DNA from: Marinifilum flexuosum
GTDB lineage: Bacteria; Bacteroidota; Bacteroidia; Bacteroidales; Marinifilaceae
Length of the DNA: 64,000 nt
Assembly (NCBI RefSeq): GCF_003610555.1
Contig: NZ_RAPQ01000008.1
Location: 1,728,490 to 1,792,489 of the forward strand
Direction: 5' to 3'
Every line of letters starts with the position of its first letter. The stretch's first letter is position 1. Positions 27,234 to 40,590 of this stretch are shown piece by piece. The notes under the pieces were generated by a model. The model worked only from the letters and a program-made list of their open reading frames with translations. It made no database searches and was not told the DNA's origin. Position numbers and translations under genes: made by a program.

Positions 27234-28649
27234 ATGAATTTTCAAAATTCAATACTACTGGGATCAGCTTTGTTGGGAAGCATGGGCATCTCCTGTAAAA
27301 CACAAAAGAAGAGTACAGACTTAAATCAACCAAATGTAATTGTTATTCTGGCTGATGATGCTGGTTATGCAGATTTTGGTTTTATGGGAAGTACCGATCT
27401 GGAAACACCCAATATTGATCGTTTGGCTCAGGATGGTGTGATTTTTACCGATGCGCACGTTTCAGCAACGGTATGTGCTCCTTCCAGGGCAGGTTTAATT
27501 ACAGGAAGGTATCAGCAGCGATTCGGTGCTGAATGTAACATACCTCCGCACAATTTAGGAGTTGATACAAGCGAAGTGAGCATTGCTTCTGCCATGAAAA
27601 AGCAAGGGTATCATACTTCAGTATTCGGAAAATGGCACCTGGGAGAGCAACAAGAGTATCATCCCAATAGCAGGGGATTCGATGAGTTTTTTGGTTTTCT
27701 GGAAGGAAGTCGTTCCTATTTTCCTCATGAAATGAACGACAGACCCGGAGATCCGCATGAGATCCAGCACAATGGCAAGCATGTAAATTTTAATGGATAC
27801 TTAACCGATGTCCTTGGAGAGAAAGCCATAGAGTATGTAGAGCAACAGAAAGACAATCCGTTTTTCATGTACCTTTCGTTTAATGCTGTTCACACTCCAA
27901 TGCATGCCACCAAAGAAGATTTGAAAAGGTATGAAGGACATCCGCGACAGGATCTGGCTGCGATGACCTGGGCCATGGATAGAGCTATTGGAAAATTGGT
28001 GAACAAGTTAAAGAAAGAGAAGATCTATGATAATACACTGATTTTCTTTCTGAGCGACAATGGAGGAGCTCATAATAACCAGTCTTCTTGTCTTCCGCTA
28101 AAAGGTTGGAAAGGCAATAAGTTTGAAGGAGGACACCGTGTACCTTTTGTAATGAGTTGGCCTAAAAAAATAAAGGGAGGACAGAAATATCATGCTTTAA
28201 CATCGGCGCTGGATATTTATGCAACGGCATTTGAAATTGCTGGTGGAGAAGGAAGCCCTGGAAAGAAACTGGATGGGGTTAACCTACTGCCTTACGTGAC
28301 AGGGGAAAATGTAGATGCTCCTCATGAGCAATTGTTCTGGAGAAAAGAAGGAATGGCAGCTGTTCGCCAGGCAGACTGGAAGTTGATTCGAGTGGATGGC
28401 TATGGCTATCGCCTGTATAATCTGGATCGTGATTTGGGTGAAAGCAAAGACCTGCAGCTGGCAGAAAAAAGTCAAATGAATGACATGAAGATGGCCCTGG
28501 AGAATTGGGAAGAGGGCTTAATGGCACCCTTGTGGACAGAAGATAAAAACTGGAACAGGGTAACCTTTGAAATTCATAAAGCACTTATGGAGAATAGAAA
28601 ATCAACCATTCATTCACCAAGCGATTTGAATGTAGCAGAGCAAAAGTAA
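27234..28649 (+). CDS. S1 family sulfatase
   Basis: A sulfatase of 471 residues. The N-terminus looks like a lipoprotein or Sec signal (Cys21 in MGISC). Metal site LADDAGYADFGF; formylglycine motif CAPSR with Cys81; KWHLG with catalytic Lys/His; FLSDNGG for the metal-binding Asp-Asn. The overall pattern is close to the N-terminal half of the sulfatase-GH16 fusion encoded two genes downstream, so the two may be related paralogues with similar specificity. It precedes the beta-helix gene by 10 bases. Confidence 0.92.
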   Translation: MNFQNSILLGSALLGSMGISCKTQKKSTDLNQPNVIVILADDAGYADFGFMGSTDLETPNIDRLAQDGVIFTDAHVSATVCAPSRAGLITGRYQQRFGAECNIPPHNLGVDTSEVSIASAMKKQGYHTSVFGKWHLGEQQEYHPNSRGFDEFFGFLEGSRSYFPHEMNDRPGDPHEIQHNGKHVNFNGYLTDVLGEKAIEYVEQQKDNPFFMYLSFNAVHTPMHATKEDLKRYEGHPRQDLAAMTWAMDRAIGKLVNKLKKEKIYDNTLIFFLSDNGGAHNNQSSCLPLKGWKGNKFEGGHRVPFVMSWPKKIKGGQKYHALTSALDIYATAFEIAGGEGSPGKKLDGVNLLPYVTGENVDAPHEQLFWRKEGMAAVRQADWKLIRVDGYGYRLYNLDRDLGESKDLQLAEKSQMNDMKMALENWEEGLMAPLWTEDKNWNRVTFEIHKALMENRKSTIHSPSDLNVAEQK

Positions 28650-28659
28650 ACCAATCACT

Positions 28660-30300
28660 ATGCAAGGAAAAGTAATACTATATATCACTTTACTACTATT
28701 TGTTAGTAGTACATGTTTTGCAAAGAACTATTATGTAGATCCTGTGAAGGGTAATGATCAATATCCTGGTACTAATCCTTCGCTACCATTTCAAAATTTA
28801 GAAAAGTTAACATCACTTCAAATTCATCCCGGAGACAGTATACTGCTGTCTTCGGGAGTTATTTTTTATGGCAGCCTGGAATTGAAAAATGTTAAGGGAA
28901 GGAATAGTCAACCCATTGTAGTTTCCACCTATAATGCTGATGGTACAAAGGCAGAAGAAAAGGCGCTGATTAAAGCTCATGGAAAATTAAATGGCATTTT
29001 ATTGGAGAACTGCAGCTTTGTAGAGTTGGAAAATCTTCAAATAAGTGCGGAAGCTGATGGTATGCCGACTGTGAATAAGAATCAAATGTGTTGCGGCATA
29101 TTAGTGAAAACAAGCAAGGTGGATCAATATGCTCATATCTACTTAAAGAATCTGCATGTAGAGAATATATTCTATGAGAAAAAAGGCTTCCAAAGAGGAG
29201 CCAAAGAGGTAAAAACCGCCAATGGATCACAAAACTATGGTTGGGGAATCCGCTTTATCAATAGCCTTGAAGGGGCATCAATCGAGGATATAAAAATCCA
29301 GGATTGTTTGGTGGAAAATGTAGCACATACGGGAATCAAGTTTACCAGTAAAACCTCCAAATATGGTTTGCGAAATATATCTGTCGAAAACAATAAGGTC
29401 ATAGAAACGGGAGGTCCGGGCATTCAGATGTCGGGCGTGGAACATGTTATCGTTCGTAACAATATTGTAGACAAATCGGGAAGCTCGGATGATACCAGAA
29501 AATGGGGACGAGGAAGTGGACTATGGACCTGGGGTTCCAATGATGTTTTAATTGAAAAAAATCGATTTGTAAATGCGAATGGTCCGGGAGATTCTGCCGG
29601 AGCTCACATCGATTTTAATTGTAGCAACATCATTCTTCAATACAACTTTAGTGCAAATAACGCCGGGGGCTTTTGTGAGATTTTAGGGAACAATTACAAT
29701 TGTGCTTACCGTTACAATATCAGTGTTAATGATGGGTATCGTGTAAAGGGAGAGAAGAATGCCTTTCAGGAAGGAAAGGTCTTTTGGCTGAGTGGATACA
29801 ATGGCAAAAGGAAACGTAAAGGGCCTTTTAATTCCTATTTTTATAACAATACCATTTTCGTAAAGAAGGGTATTCATGCCAAGATAGCCATCGATAAGGC
29901 TGCCTCTGGTGTACTCATTGCCAATAATATTTTCTGCATTCAGGGAGAATCCAGTGCTGTATTGGGAGATCAGTATAATCCTGAAAAAGCAGGGAAGTCT
30001 CAGATTAAAAATGTTGTTTTTCGAAATAATATGTATTTGAAAGCGGAGAATTGGCCCAGGGAGATTCCTATTCAGGATGAAAGCGCCATTTATGCAAATC
30101 CGAAATTTAAAAATCCGGGAGGAAGTCAAGTCTCAGATTACCTGCCGATGAATTCAAAAAAATTGAAGAACAAAGGAATTCAAATTCAGAAGATACCTGG
30201 CGATACTATTGGTTTGCTTCCGGGTTTGGAGTTAAATCATGATATATTAGGGAATAAAATTACTGGTATGCCCGATTTGGGAGCAATCGAAATAAGATAA
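28660..30300 (+). CDS. secreted right-handed beta-helix protein (polysaccharide lyase- or GH-like)
   Basis: A protein of 546 residues with a signal peptide ending CFA (residue 22). The mature start, KNYYVDPVKGNDQYPGT, is typical of parallel beta-helix proteins in polysaccharide loci. Repeated coils such as GLRNISVENNKVIETG, VIVRNNIVDKSG and DVLIEKNRFVNANG follow. Such proteins include polysaccharide lyases and GH110/GH120-like exo-enzymes. I cannot place it in a numbered family, and no catalytic residue can be assigned. Its position between two sulfatase genes suggests it acts on, or binds, the same sulfated glycan. Confidence 0.72.
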   Translation: MQGKVILYITLLLFVSSTCFAKNYYVDPVKGNDQYPGTNPSLPFQNLEKLTSLQIHPGDSILLSSGVIFYGSLELKNVKGRNSQPIVVSTYNADGTKAEEKALIKAHGKLNGILLENCSFVELENLQISAEADGMPTVNKNQMCCGILVKTSKVDQYAHIYLKNLHVENIFYEKKGFQRGAKEVKTANGSQNYGWGIRFINSLEGASIEDIKIQDCLVENVAHTGIKFTSKTSKYGLRNISVENNKVIETGGPGIQMSGVEHVIVRNNIVDKSGSSDDTRKWGRGSGLWTWGSNDVLIEKNRFVNANGPGDSAGAHIDFNCSNIILQYNFSANNAGGFCEILGNNYNCAYRYNISVNDGYRVKGEKNAFQEGKVFWLSGYNGKRKRKGPFNSYFYNNTIFVKKGIHAKIAIDKAASGVLIANNIFCIQGESSAVLGDQYNPEKAGKSQIKNVVFRNNMYLKAENWPREIPIQDESAIYANPKFKNPGGSQVSDYLPMNSKKLKNKGIQIQKIPGDTIGLLPGLELNHDILGNKITGMPDLGAIEIR

Positions 30301-30372
30301 GACCTAAGAGGAAACGAACATGTACACTTTATTTAGGAGTTCCAAATGGTTTTAAAATGAAAAGGTAAACAG

Positions 30373-32586
30373 ATGAAGAAGATTTATAGTAATATATTAA
30401 TGACTGGTACAGCTTTGATGGGAGGTTTGCTTTCCGGAAATGAAGCTGTTGCGCAGGAAAAGCCCAATGTGATCGTTATTTTGACAGATGATCAGGGCTT
30501 TGGAGATGTAGGGTTTAATGGTTGCAAAGACATACCAACTCCCAATATCGACAGGATTGCAAATAATGGAGTGAAATTTACAAATGGATGTGTGACCTAT
30601 GCTGTGTGTGGGCCAAGCAGGGCCGGGATTATTACCGGACGCTACCAGGATCGTTTTGGTTTTGGAAGAAATCCTCTTTGTGCCCCACAGGATACTCTAC
30701 AAGGATTACCTGCTACGGAAGAAACTCTGGCAAAGACACTTTCTCATTCAGGTTACAAAAGCATGGCCTTGGGAAAATGGCATTTGGGAGCACACAAATC
30801 GCAATATCCTTTGAAAAGGGGATTCGATGAGTTTTATGGTTTTCTGAGTGGAGGGCATAAATACTTTCCTGAAAACTGGACTTTGAATGACATTACCGAG
30901 ATAAAAGCTCAATTCGATGCCTACAATACTCGCTTGATGCGTGATAATGGCAGGGTGCATGAAACAGAATATCTTACTGATGCACTTAGTAGGGAAGCGG
31001 TTTCTTTTATAGAACGAAGAAAGGAAGACCCATTTTTCATCTATTTGGCATACAATGCTCCTCATGCTCCTTTGCAGGCAAGTAAAAAATATTTGGATCG
31101 ATTCTCTCACATCAAAAATAAAAAGAGAAGAATTTATGCAGCAATGGTTAGTGCCGTTGACGATGGTGTTGGTTTGGTTTTAAATAAGCTGGAAGAGCTG
31201 GGCTTAGATGACAATACCATTGTTTTCTTCTTGTCGGATAATGGAGGACCGGAAAGCAAGAATGGCTCGGATAATGGAGCATTGCGCGATGGAAAAGGGA
31301 GTTTGTATGAAGGTGGAATTCATGTGCCTTTTGCTATGCAGTGGCCAGGAAAGATTCCGGCTGGCATGGTGTATGAAAACACTGTTAGCTCGTTAGACAT
31401 TTTTGCCACAGCGGTAGCTTTTGCTGGCGCCACTCCAAAAAACAAATTGGATGGGGTGAATCTGATTCCCTATTTGAATGGGGAGAACAAGACGAAACCA
31501 CACCCGCGATTGTTCTGGCGAAAATACGACCAGAAAGATTTTGCAATAAGATCAGGCGCTCACAAATTGGTCAAATACAAGTCGGAAGTGGAGGAGATCT
31601 ACAATTTGGAGGATGATATCAGCGAAAGCAATCCTTTGGAACTTAGCGAAGAGAATCATTATTCAGATTTAAAAGAAAGCTATCAGAAGTGGGAAGCTGA
31701 AATGAAAGATCCTGTCTTCTTGGGCTTGATGCAGAATAAAAAGTACAGCAAGCTAAATCCTGAACGATTTAAAATGATTAGTCCTTTTAAACCGGATACT
31801 TTGGAAGCCAGAGCTCCTGAAGGATATGAGCTTTTGTGGGCCGATGAATTTGATAAGGATGGAAAACCTAATCCTAAATATTGGTCGTACGAAGAGGGAT
31901 TTGTTCGCAATCAGGAGTTGCAATGGTACCAGGCTGATAATGCCAGTGTTGCTGGGGGAACACTTATGATTGAAGGCAGACGAGAATCTGTAAAAAATAA
32001 GAAGTACAAAAAGAGAAGCAAGAACTGGCGTTACAACAGAAAACAGGCCGAATACACTTCTTCGTGCATCAAAACGAAAGATAAATTCACATTTCAGTAT
32101 GGTATCGTTGAGGTTAGAGCGAAAATAGATTCTCAACTGGGAATGTGGCCAGCCATCTGGACCCTGGGAATCGATCAGAAATGGCCAGCTAATGGCGAAA
32201 TTGACCTGATGGAGTTTTATCGCCACAACGGAGAGGCTAAACTACTGGCCAATGCTGCCTGGGCCAATAAGGAAAAGCAAGCTGTCTGGGATTCCGAAAA
32301 GCTTCCTTTTGCTGATTTTACTGCACCGGAGAACGATTGGGCTGATAAATTCCATGTATGGAAAATGGAGTGGACCAAGGAGTACATTCGCCTTTATTTG
32401 GATGATGTGTTGCTGAATGAAATAGACTTGAAGAAAACAGTGAATGCCGATGGCTTTAATCCATTTCATCAACCGCATTACCTTTTGCTGAACCTTGCAA
32501 TTGGAGGAAATGGAGGAGATCCTTCTCAGAGCAATTTTCCGTCCAAATATGTGGTGGACTATGTAAGAGTTTATCAGAAAAAATAA
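30373..32586 (+). CDS. sulfatase-GH16 fusion enzyme
   Basis: A single 737-residue frame holds two enzymes. After a signal peptide (about 1-28, ending AVAQ), residues 30-465 form an S1 sulfatase: ILTDDQGFGDVGF, formylglycine motif CGPSR with Cys79, GKWHLG and FLSDNGG. Residues about 483-737 form a GH16 beta-jelly-roll: YELLWADEFD, GMWPAIWTLG, and the catalytic motif GEIDLMEF with Glu609, Asp611 and Glu614, ending VVDYVRVYQKK. The ExDxxE spacing fits the laminarinase/agarase/galactanase branches of GH16. One polypeptide could remove sulfate and cut the same beta-glycan backbone. The junction is a short linker (PDTLEARAPEG), with no stop or frameshift. Confidence 0.93.
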   Translation: MKKIYSNILMTGTALMGGLLSGNEAVAQEKPNVIVILTDDQGFGDVGFNGCKDIPTPNIDRIANNGVKFTNGCVTYAVCGPSRAGIITGRYQDRFGFGRNPLCAPQDTLQGLPATEETLAKTLSHSGYKSMALGKWHLGAHKSQYPLKRGFDEFYGFLSGGHKYFPENWTLNDITEIKAQFDAYNTRLMRDNGRVHETEYLTDALSREAVSFIERRKEDPFFIYLAYNAPHAPLQASKKYLDRFSHIKNKKRRIYAAMVSAVDDGVGLVLNKLEELGLDDNTIVFFLSDNGGPESKNGSDNGALRDGKGSLYEGGIHVPFAMQWPGKIPAGMVYENTVSSLDIFATAVAFAGATPKNKLDGVNLIPYLNGENKTKPHPRLFWRKYDQKDFAIRSGAHKLVKYKSEVEEIYNLEDDISESNPLELSEENHYSDLKESYQKWEAEMKDPVFLGLMQNKKYSKLNPERFKMISPFKPDTLEARAPEGYELLWADEFDKDGKPNPKYWSYEEGFVRNQELQWYQADNASVAGGTLMIEGRRESVKNKKYKKRSKNWRYNRKQAEYTSSCIKTKDKFTFQYGIVEVRAKIDSQLGMWPAIWTLGIDQKWPANGEIDLMEFYRHNGEAKLLANAAWANKEKQAVWDSEKLPFADFTAPENDWADKFHVWKMEWTKEYIRLYLDDVLLNEIDLKKTVNADGFNPFHQPHYLLLNLAIGGNGGDPSQSNFPSKYVVDYVRVYQKK

Positions 32587-32645
32587 AACTCGATTAAAAA
32601 TATTGATTAAAGGGGAGGTGAGATCATTTGACTGACATGCCTTAG

Positions 32646-35942
<3,297 letters not shown>

Positions 35943-35948
35943 ACAGTT

Positions 35949-37349
35949 ATGTACTTGACAAAAATATTACGCTTAGGAGTCATCATTGTTGCTGCACTAT
36001 ATGGCTCCATGGTATTTGGACAAAATAAAGCAGACCGTCCCAATATCATATATGTTTTGGCAGATGATTTAGGCTATGCCGATTTGGGATGTTTTGGTCA
36101 AAAAAAGATCGAAACCCCACATATCGACCGCATGGCAAAAGATGGAATCCTTCTGAGCAATCATTATGCAGGAACCACTGTTTGTGCCCCTTCAAGGTGT
36201 GCCTTGATGACGGGACTGCATACGGGACATACCGATATTCGGGGGAACAAAGCGAATCAGCCGGAAGGTCAGTATCCCATTTCTGCAACTACAAAAACCG
36301 TAGCGGAATGCATGCAGGAAGCCGGATACAAAACGGCACTGGTGGGAAAGTGGGGACTGGGTTATCCAGGCTCTGCAGGCGATCCATTGAAAAAAGGTTT
36401 CGATCATTTCTATGGTTACAATTGCCAAAGACATGCACATACTCATTACCCTGATTATTTGTGGGATAATGACAAGCGCATTGATGTTCCGGAGAATAAA
36501 AATGGACAGAGAAAAGTACACAGCCATCAACTGCTTACCAATAATGCACTGGAATTTATCAGGCAGAACAAGGAAGAAGCATTTTTTCTTTACCTGTCCT
36601 ATGTGGTTCCCCATGCCGAACTGGCAGCTCCAAAGGAATTTATGGATCAGTACAAAGGAAGGTACCAGGAGACGCCGCATCCCGGAGGACATTACCACAA
36701 GCAAGATTCGCCCAAAGCTGCATATGCTGCAATGGTTTCGATGATGGATGCGGACCTGGGACGAATCAGATCACTTATCGAGAAAATGGGACTGGCAGAA
36801 AATACCATCATCATTTTTACCTCGGACAATGGGCCACATCTCGAATCGGGAAACGATCCTGATTTTTTCGATAGCAATGGCATATATAGAGGCTACAAGC
36901 GTGACCTTTACGAAGGAGGCATTCGTTCCCCTTTTGTGGCCTGGTGGCCAGGGAAGATCAAAGCGGGTACAAAGAGTGATCACATCAGTGCCTTTTGGGA
37001 TTTTATGCCTACAGCCTGCGAACTGGCAGGAGTGGACGCACCGGAAGGTCTGGATGGCATATCCTATGTGCCGGCTCTACTGGGACAGGAACAGGCTGAA
37101 CACGATTACCTGTACTGGGAGTTTCATGAAAAAGCAGGCAAGCAAGCCATCCGCAAAGGGAAATGGAAAGCCCTGCGCCTGGGGGCGAAAAAGGATAAAA
37201 ATGCAGCCATACAATTGTTCGATTTGTCTGTTGATCCTGGCGAGGAAAAGAATGTAGCCGATCAGCATCCCAAGCTGGTCAAAGAGATGAAAGAACTGTT
37301 TGCGAACTCACGCAGGCCGGTAGATGCTTTTCCTTTTGGCGATCAGTAA
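35949..37349 (+). CDS. S1 family sulfatase (arylsulfatase A-like)
   Basis: A secreted sulfatase of 466 residues, signal peptide ending VFGQ (about 25). Metal site LADDLGYADLGCFG; formylglycine motif CAPSR with Cys79; GKWGLG, where the usual His after Trp is Gly, a small departure from the KWHLG motif of its neighbours; FTSDNGPH. It begins six bases after the GH2 stop, so the two are surely co-transcribed. The changed KWG motif is also seen in some S1 subfamilies and may signal a different sulfate position. Confidence 0.92.
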   Translation: MYLTKILRLGVIIVAALYGSMVFGQNKADRPNIIYVLADDLGYADLGCFGQKKIETPHIDRMAKDGILLSNHYAGTTVCAPSRCALMTGLHTGHTDIRGNKANQPEGQYPISATTKTVAECMQEAGYKTALVGKWGLGYPGSAGDPLKKGFDHFYGYNCQRHAHTHYPDYLWDNDKRIDVPENKNGQRKVHSHQLLTNNALEFIRQNKEEAFFLYLSYVVPHAELAAPKEFMDQYKGRYQETPHPGGHYHKQDSPKAAYAAMVSMMDADLGRIRSLIEKMGLAENTIIIFTSDNGPHLESGNDPDFFDSNGIYRGYKRDLYEGGIRSPFVAWWPGKIKAGTKSDHISAFWDFMPTACELAGVDAPEGLDGISYVPALLGQEQAEHDYLYWEFHEKAGKQAIRKGKWKALRLGAKKDKNAAIQLFDLSVDPGEEKNVADQHPKLVKEMKELFANSRRPVDAFPFGDQ

Positions 37350-37367
37350 AGAATCAATTTTAAAAAT

Positions 37368-38876
37368 ATGAAAACCACCATTATAAATTCCCTTTTAATC
37401 GGGGGCAGTCTTCTGTCTGCTTCATTGCTGACGGGTGCTAGTGCAGCAGGAAGCAGTCCAAAAGAAGATAAAAACTTGAAAAAACCCAATATCCTTTGGA
37501 TTGTAGCTGATGATTTGGGAACCGATTTAGGATGCTATGGCAATCAGTCGGTTAAGACCGAAAACCTGGATCGCCTGGCCGGAGAAGGAATCCTGTTCTC
37601 CAATTGTCATACGGTAACGGCAGTTTGTTCTCCCAGCAGGTCCGGTCTGATCACGGGAATGTACCCGGTAAGTATCAATTGCCATCAGCATAGAACCCGC
37701 AAGGAAGCCATGAAAAAGCTACCCAAAGGCATCAAAACCATTACCGAATATTTCGAAGAAGCTGGCTATTATACTTTTAATGGTAGTTGCGAAAAGCCTG
37801 GTAAACCTGGCAAAGAGGATTACAATTTCATTACTGATTATGAGATATATGATGGAGTGGATTGGTGTGAACGCAAAGAGGGACAGCCATTTTTTGGACA
37901 AATTCAAATTCATAAGCCACACCGCCCTTTCCGAAGAGATACTGCATGCCCCGTTGATCCTTCGGGCCTACAAGTGCCACCTTACTGGCCCGATCATACT
38001 TTAATCAGGCAGGATATGGCTTTCTACCTGGAAACCGTTCAGTTGGTAGACAGGGAAGTTGGTAAGATTTTGGAACGATTAAAAAAGGATGGTCTGGAGA
38101 AGAATACCATTGTATTTTTTGTGGGCGACCAGGGAAGTCCGATGGTGAGGCACAAGCAATTTCTGTATGATGGAGGAACCAATACCCCTCTCATTGTTCG
38201 ATTTCCAAAGAAAGAGCATGCGAAGGAAGTTAGGGAGGAACTCATAAGTAATATCGATTTGGCAGCAACGGCTTTGCAGCTGGCAGGAATCAAAATTCCC
38301 GCCTACATGCAGGGACAAAATTTCCTGGGAGCTCATGAACCGCGTACAGAAGTATTTAGCATGCGCGACAGAAGAGATGAAAGCGTGGATAGAATTCGAG
38401 CAGTTCGCACTGGACGATTCAAATACATCCGAAATTATTATCCGGAAATGCCCTACGCACAATACAATGCCTATAAACGAAATCAATACCCTTGTTTGCC
38501 CTTAATGGAAGTCCTAAAGGAGGCGAATCGCCTTAGTCCCGTGCAGCTACAGTTTTTATCAGACTCGCGCCCCGAAGAGGAACTGTATGATTTATCAGCC
38601 GATCCGTATGAAATATATAACCTTGCCGAAGATGCAAGTTATAGGGGGATTAAACAGGAACTTAAAGAAAAACTGGAGCAATGGCTTGAGGAATGCGATC
38701 GGGCGACTTACCCCGAAGATCAAAGGGAGATTGATTATTGGAAAAAACAGATGGCAAAAATGGACTCCATTTGGAAAGTCAAAAAGAGATTGCCTCTTGC
38801 TCCAACAAACCAGGAGTATGTAAGCTGGTGGGAAAAAAAGTTTGAGAGCTTGTTCAAAAGCCAGGAATCAAAATAA
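37368..38876 (+). CDS. S1 family sulfatase, heparan N-sulfatase (S1_8)-like
   Basis: A secreted sulfatase of 502 residues, signal peptide ending near GASAAG. Metal site IVADDLGTDLGCYG; formylglycine motif CSPSR with Cys87. The later part, IQIHKPHRPF and FFVGDQGSPMVRHKQFLYDGGTNTPLIVRFP, is characteristic of the sulfoglucosamine sulfohydrolase-like branch, which also contains O-sulfatases in bacteria. It has no KWHLG; the corresponding region reads FNGSCEKPGKPGK. It follows the previous sulfatase by 18 bases. Confidence 0.9.
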   Translation: MKTTIINSLLIGGSLLSASLLTGASAAGSSPKEDKNLKKPNILWIVADDLGTDLGCYGNQSVKTENLDRLAGEGILFSNCHTVTAVCSPSRSGLITGMYPVSINCHQHRTRKEAMKKLPKGIKTITEYFEEAGYYTFNGSCEKPGKPGKEDYNFITDYEIYDGVDWCERKEGQPFFGQIQIHKPHRPFRRDTACPVDPSGLQVPPYWPDHTLIRQDMAFYLETVQLVDREVGKILERLKKDGLEKNTIVFFVGDQGSPMVRHKQFLYDGGTNTPLIVRFPKKEHAKEVREELISNIDLAATALQLAGIKIPAYMQGQNFLGAHEPRTEVFSMRDRRDESVDRIRAVRTGRFKYIRNYYPEMPYAQYNAYKRNQYPCLPLMEVLKEANRLSPVQLQFLSDSRPEEELYDLSADPYEIYNLAEDASYRGIKQELKEKLEQWLEECDRATYPEDQREIDYWKKQMAKMDSIWKVKKRLPLAPTNQEYVSWWEKKFESLFKSQESK

Positions 38877-38912
38877 AAAGAGTGATTATCAGAATAAATA
38901 AGAGGAAGAGAA

Positions 38913-40463
38913 ATGAAAAAGATGATTAAGTTTCTATTACCAGTATTCGTGACAGCTTGCCTAACGGCATGTCAGGCGAAAAGTAAAGGGAATGCTGAAG
39001 TGAATGAAAAACCGAATGTTGTAATCATATATCTTGATGATTTGGGATATGGAGACCTAAGTTCCTATGGTGCTACCGAAATCGCAACGCCCAATATCGA
39101 TAATTTGGCCAATAATGGGGTGAGATTTACCAATGGATATGCATCTTCGGCAACCTGTACGCCTAGTAGATATGCTCTTCTTACGGGTACCTATCCTTGG
39201 CGAAATAAGGATGCTAAAATATTACCGGGGACTGCACCATTGTTAATTGGTACAGATCAGCCAACTCTGCCAAAAATGATGAAGGCCAATGGTTATCAGA
39301 CGGCAGTGATTGGCAAATGGCATTTGGGTTTGGGAACGGGAGTCGTAAACTGGAACGAAAGGGTAACACCAGGACCCAACGAAGTGGGATTTGATGAATC
39401 ATACATCATGGCTGCAACCCAGGATCGTGTTCCAACGGTTTATATCGACAATGGCCATGTGGCAGGTCTGGACCCAAATGATCCAATTGAAATTGACTAT
39501 GATCACAACTTTGAAGGTCAGCCTACCGGAAAAGAAAATCCGGAGCTATTGAGCATGAAATGGCATCATGGCCACAACAGCAGTATTGTAAATGGAATTC
39601 CGAGAATTGGATTTATGAAGGGTGGAGAGTCGGCCAAATGGAGCGACATTGATATGGCTGATCATTTCCTGGAGAAGGTGAAAGACTATGTAAAAACACA
39701 TAAGGATAAACCATTTTTCCTTTATTATGCAATGCAACAGCCACATGTTCCAAGAACGCCACATCCTCGCTTTGTTGGCAAATCGGGAATGGGACCAAGA
39801 GGAGATGTAATTCTGGAAGCAGACTGGTGTATTGGAGAGTTTATGAAAACCATGAAGGAGGAAGGTTTGCTGGACAATACCTTAATTGTATTTTCGAGTG
39901 ACAACGGACCTGTATTGAATGATGGATATTATGACGATGCGGTAGAAAAATTAGGAAAGCACAAGCCAACGGGAGCTTTGCGTGGAGGAAAATACAGCTT
40001 GTTCGAGGCAGGAACACGAGTACCTTTTATTACCTATTGGAAGGGGAAAATTCAATCACAGGAATCTGATGCTTTGGTCTGTCAGATGGACTTAATGAAG
40101 TCGATAGCCAGTTTAATTGGTGCAGAAGCTCCCAAAACGGACAGTGAAAATGTCTTGCCGGCATTAATGGGAGAAAGCAATACGGGCAGAGAGAGCTTGA
40201 TTATTGAAGCGACTAGCCGAACGGCATTAAGAAAAGGAGATTGGTTGATGATTCCACCCTACAATGGACCTGCTGTTTCCAAACAAGTGAATATCGAATT
40301 GGGGAATTCCAAAGAATTTCAATTGTACAATTTGAAGGAGGACATTGCACAGCAAAAGAATTTGGCAGCATCTAATCCTGCAAAATTGAAGGAAATGTAT
40401 GATGATTTTATTGCTGTGCGAGGTGAGAAATATAAAAAAACGCAAAAACTTAAATTGAAATAA
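38913..40463 (+). CDS. S1 family sulfatase, lipoprotein (S1_15-like)
   Basis: A sulfatase of 516 residues carried as a lipoprotein (lipobox LTAC, Cys20). Metal site IYLDDLGYGDLSSYG; formylglycine motif CTPSR with Cys82, followed by YALLTGTYPWR as in S1_15-like 6-O-sulfatases; KWHLG; FSSDNGP. The lipid anchor suggests a surface or periplasm-facing position, unlike the freely secreted sulfatases beside it. It is the last gene of the locus and is followed by a clear terminator. Confidence 0.92.
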   Translation: MKKMIKFLLPVFVTACLTACQAKSKGNAEVNEKPNVVIIYLDDLGYGDLSSYGATEIATPNIDNLANNGVRFTNGYASSATCTPSRYALLTGTYPWRNKDAKILPGTAPLLIGTDQPTLPKMMKANGYQTAVIGKWHLGLGTGVVNWNERVTPGPNEVGFDESYIMAATQDRVPTVYIDNGHVAGLDPNDPIEIDYDHNFEGQPTGKENPELLSMKWHHGHNSSIVNGIPRIGFMKGGESAKWSDIDMADHFLEKVKDYVKTHKDKPFFLYYAMQQPHVPRTPHPRFVGKSGMGPRGDVILEADWCIGEFMKTMKEEGLLDNTLIVFSSDNGPVLNDGYYDDAVEKLGKHKPTGALRGGKYSLFEAGTRVPFITYWKGKIQSQESDALVCQMDLMKSIASLIGAEAPKTDSENVLPALMGESNTGRESLIIEATSRTALRKGDWLMIPPYNGPAVSKQVNIELGNSKEFQLYNLKEDIAQQKNLAASNPAKLKEMYDDFIAVRGEKYKKTQKLKLK

Positions 40464-40555
40464 AGAAGGATCGATATCACAATTGCTCACGGACTGAATG
40501 GAAATACTTGTTTAAAAGTAAAGTTTGTGAGCCAAATTGCTGGTTTTATAAAGTG

Positions 40556-40590
40556 CACCTGTAAGTCAATGGATTTGCAGGTGTTTTTTT
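40556..40590 (+). terminator. terminator closing the sulfatase locus
   Basis: CACCTG (40556-40561) pairs with CAGGTG (40578-40583), followed by seven T. Confidence 0.85.
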
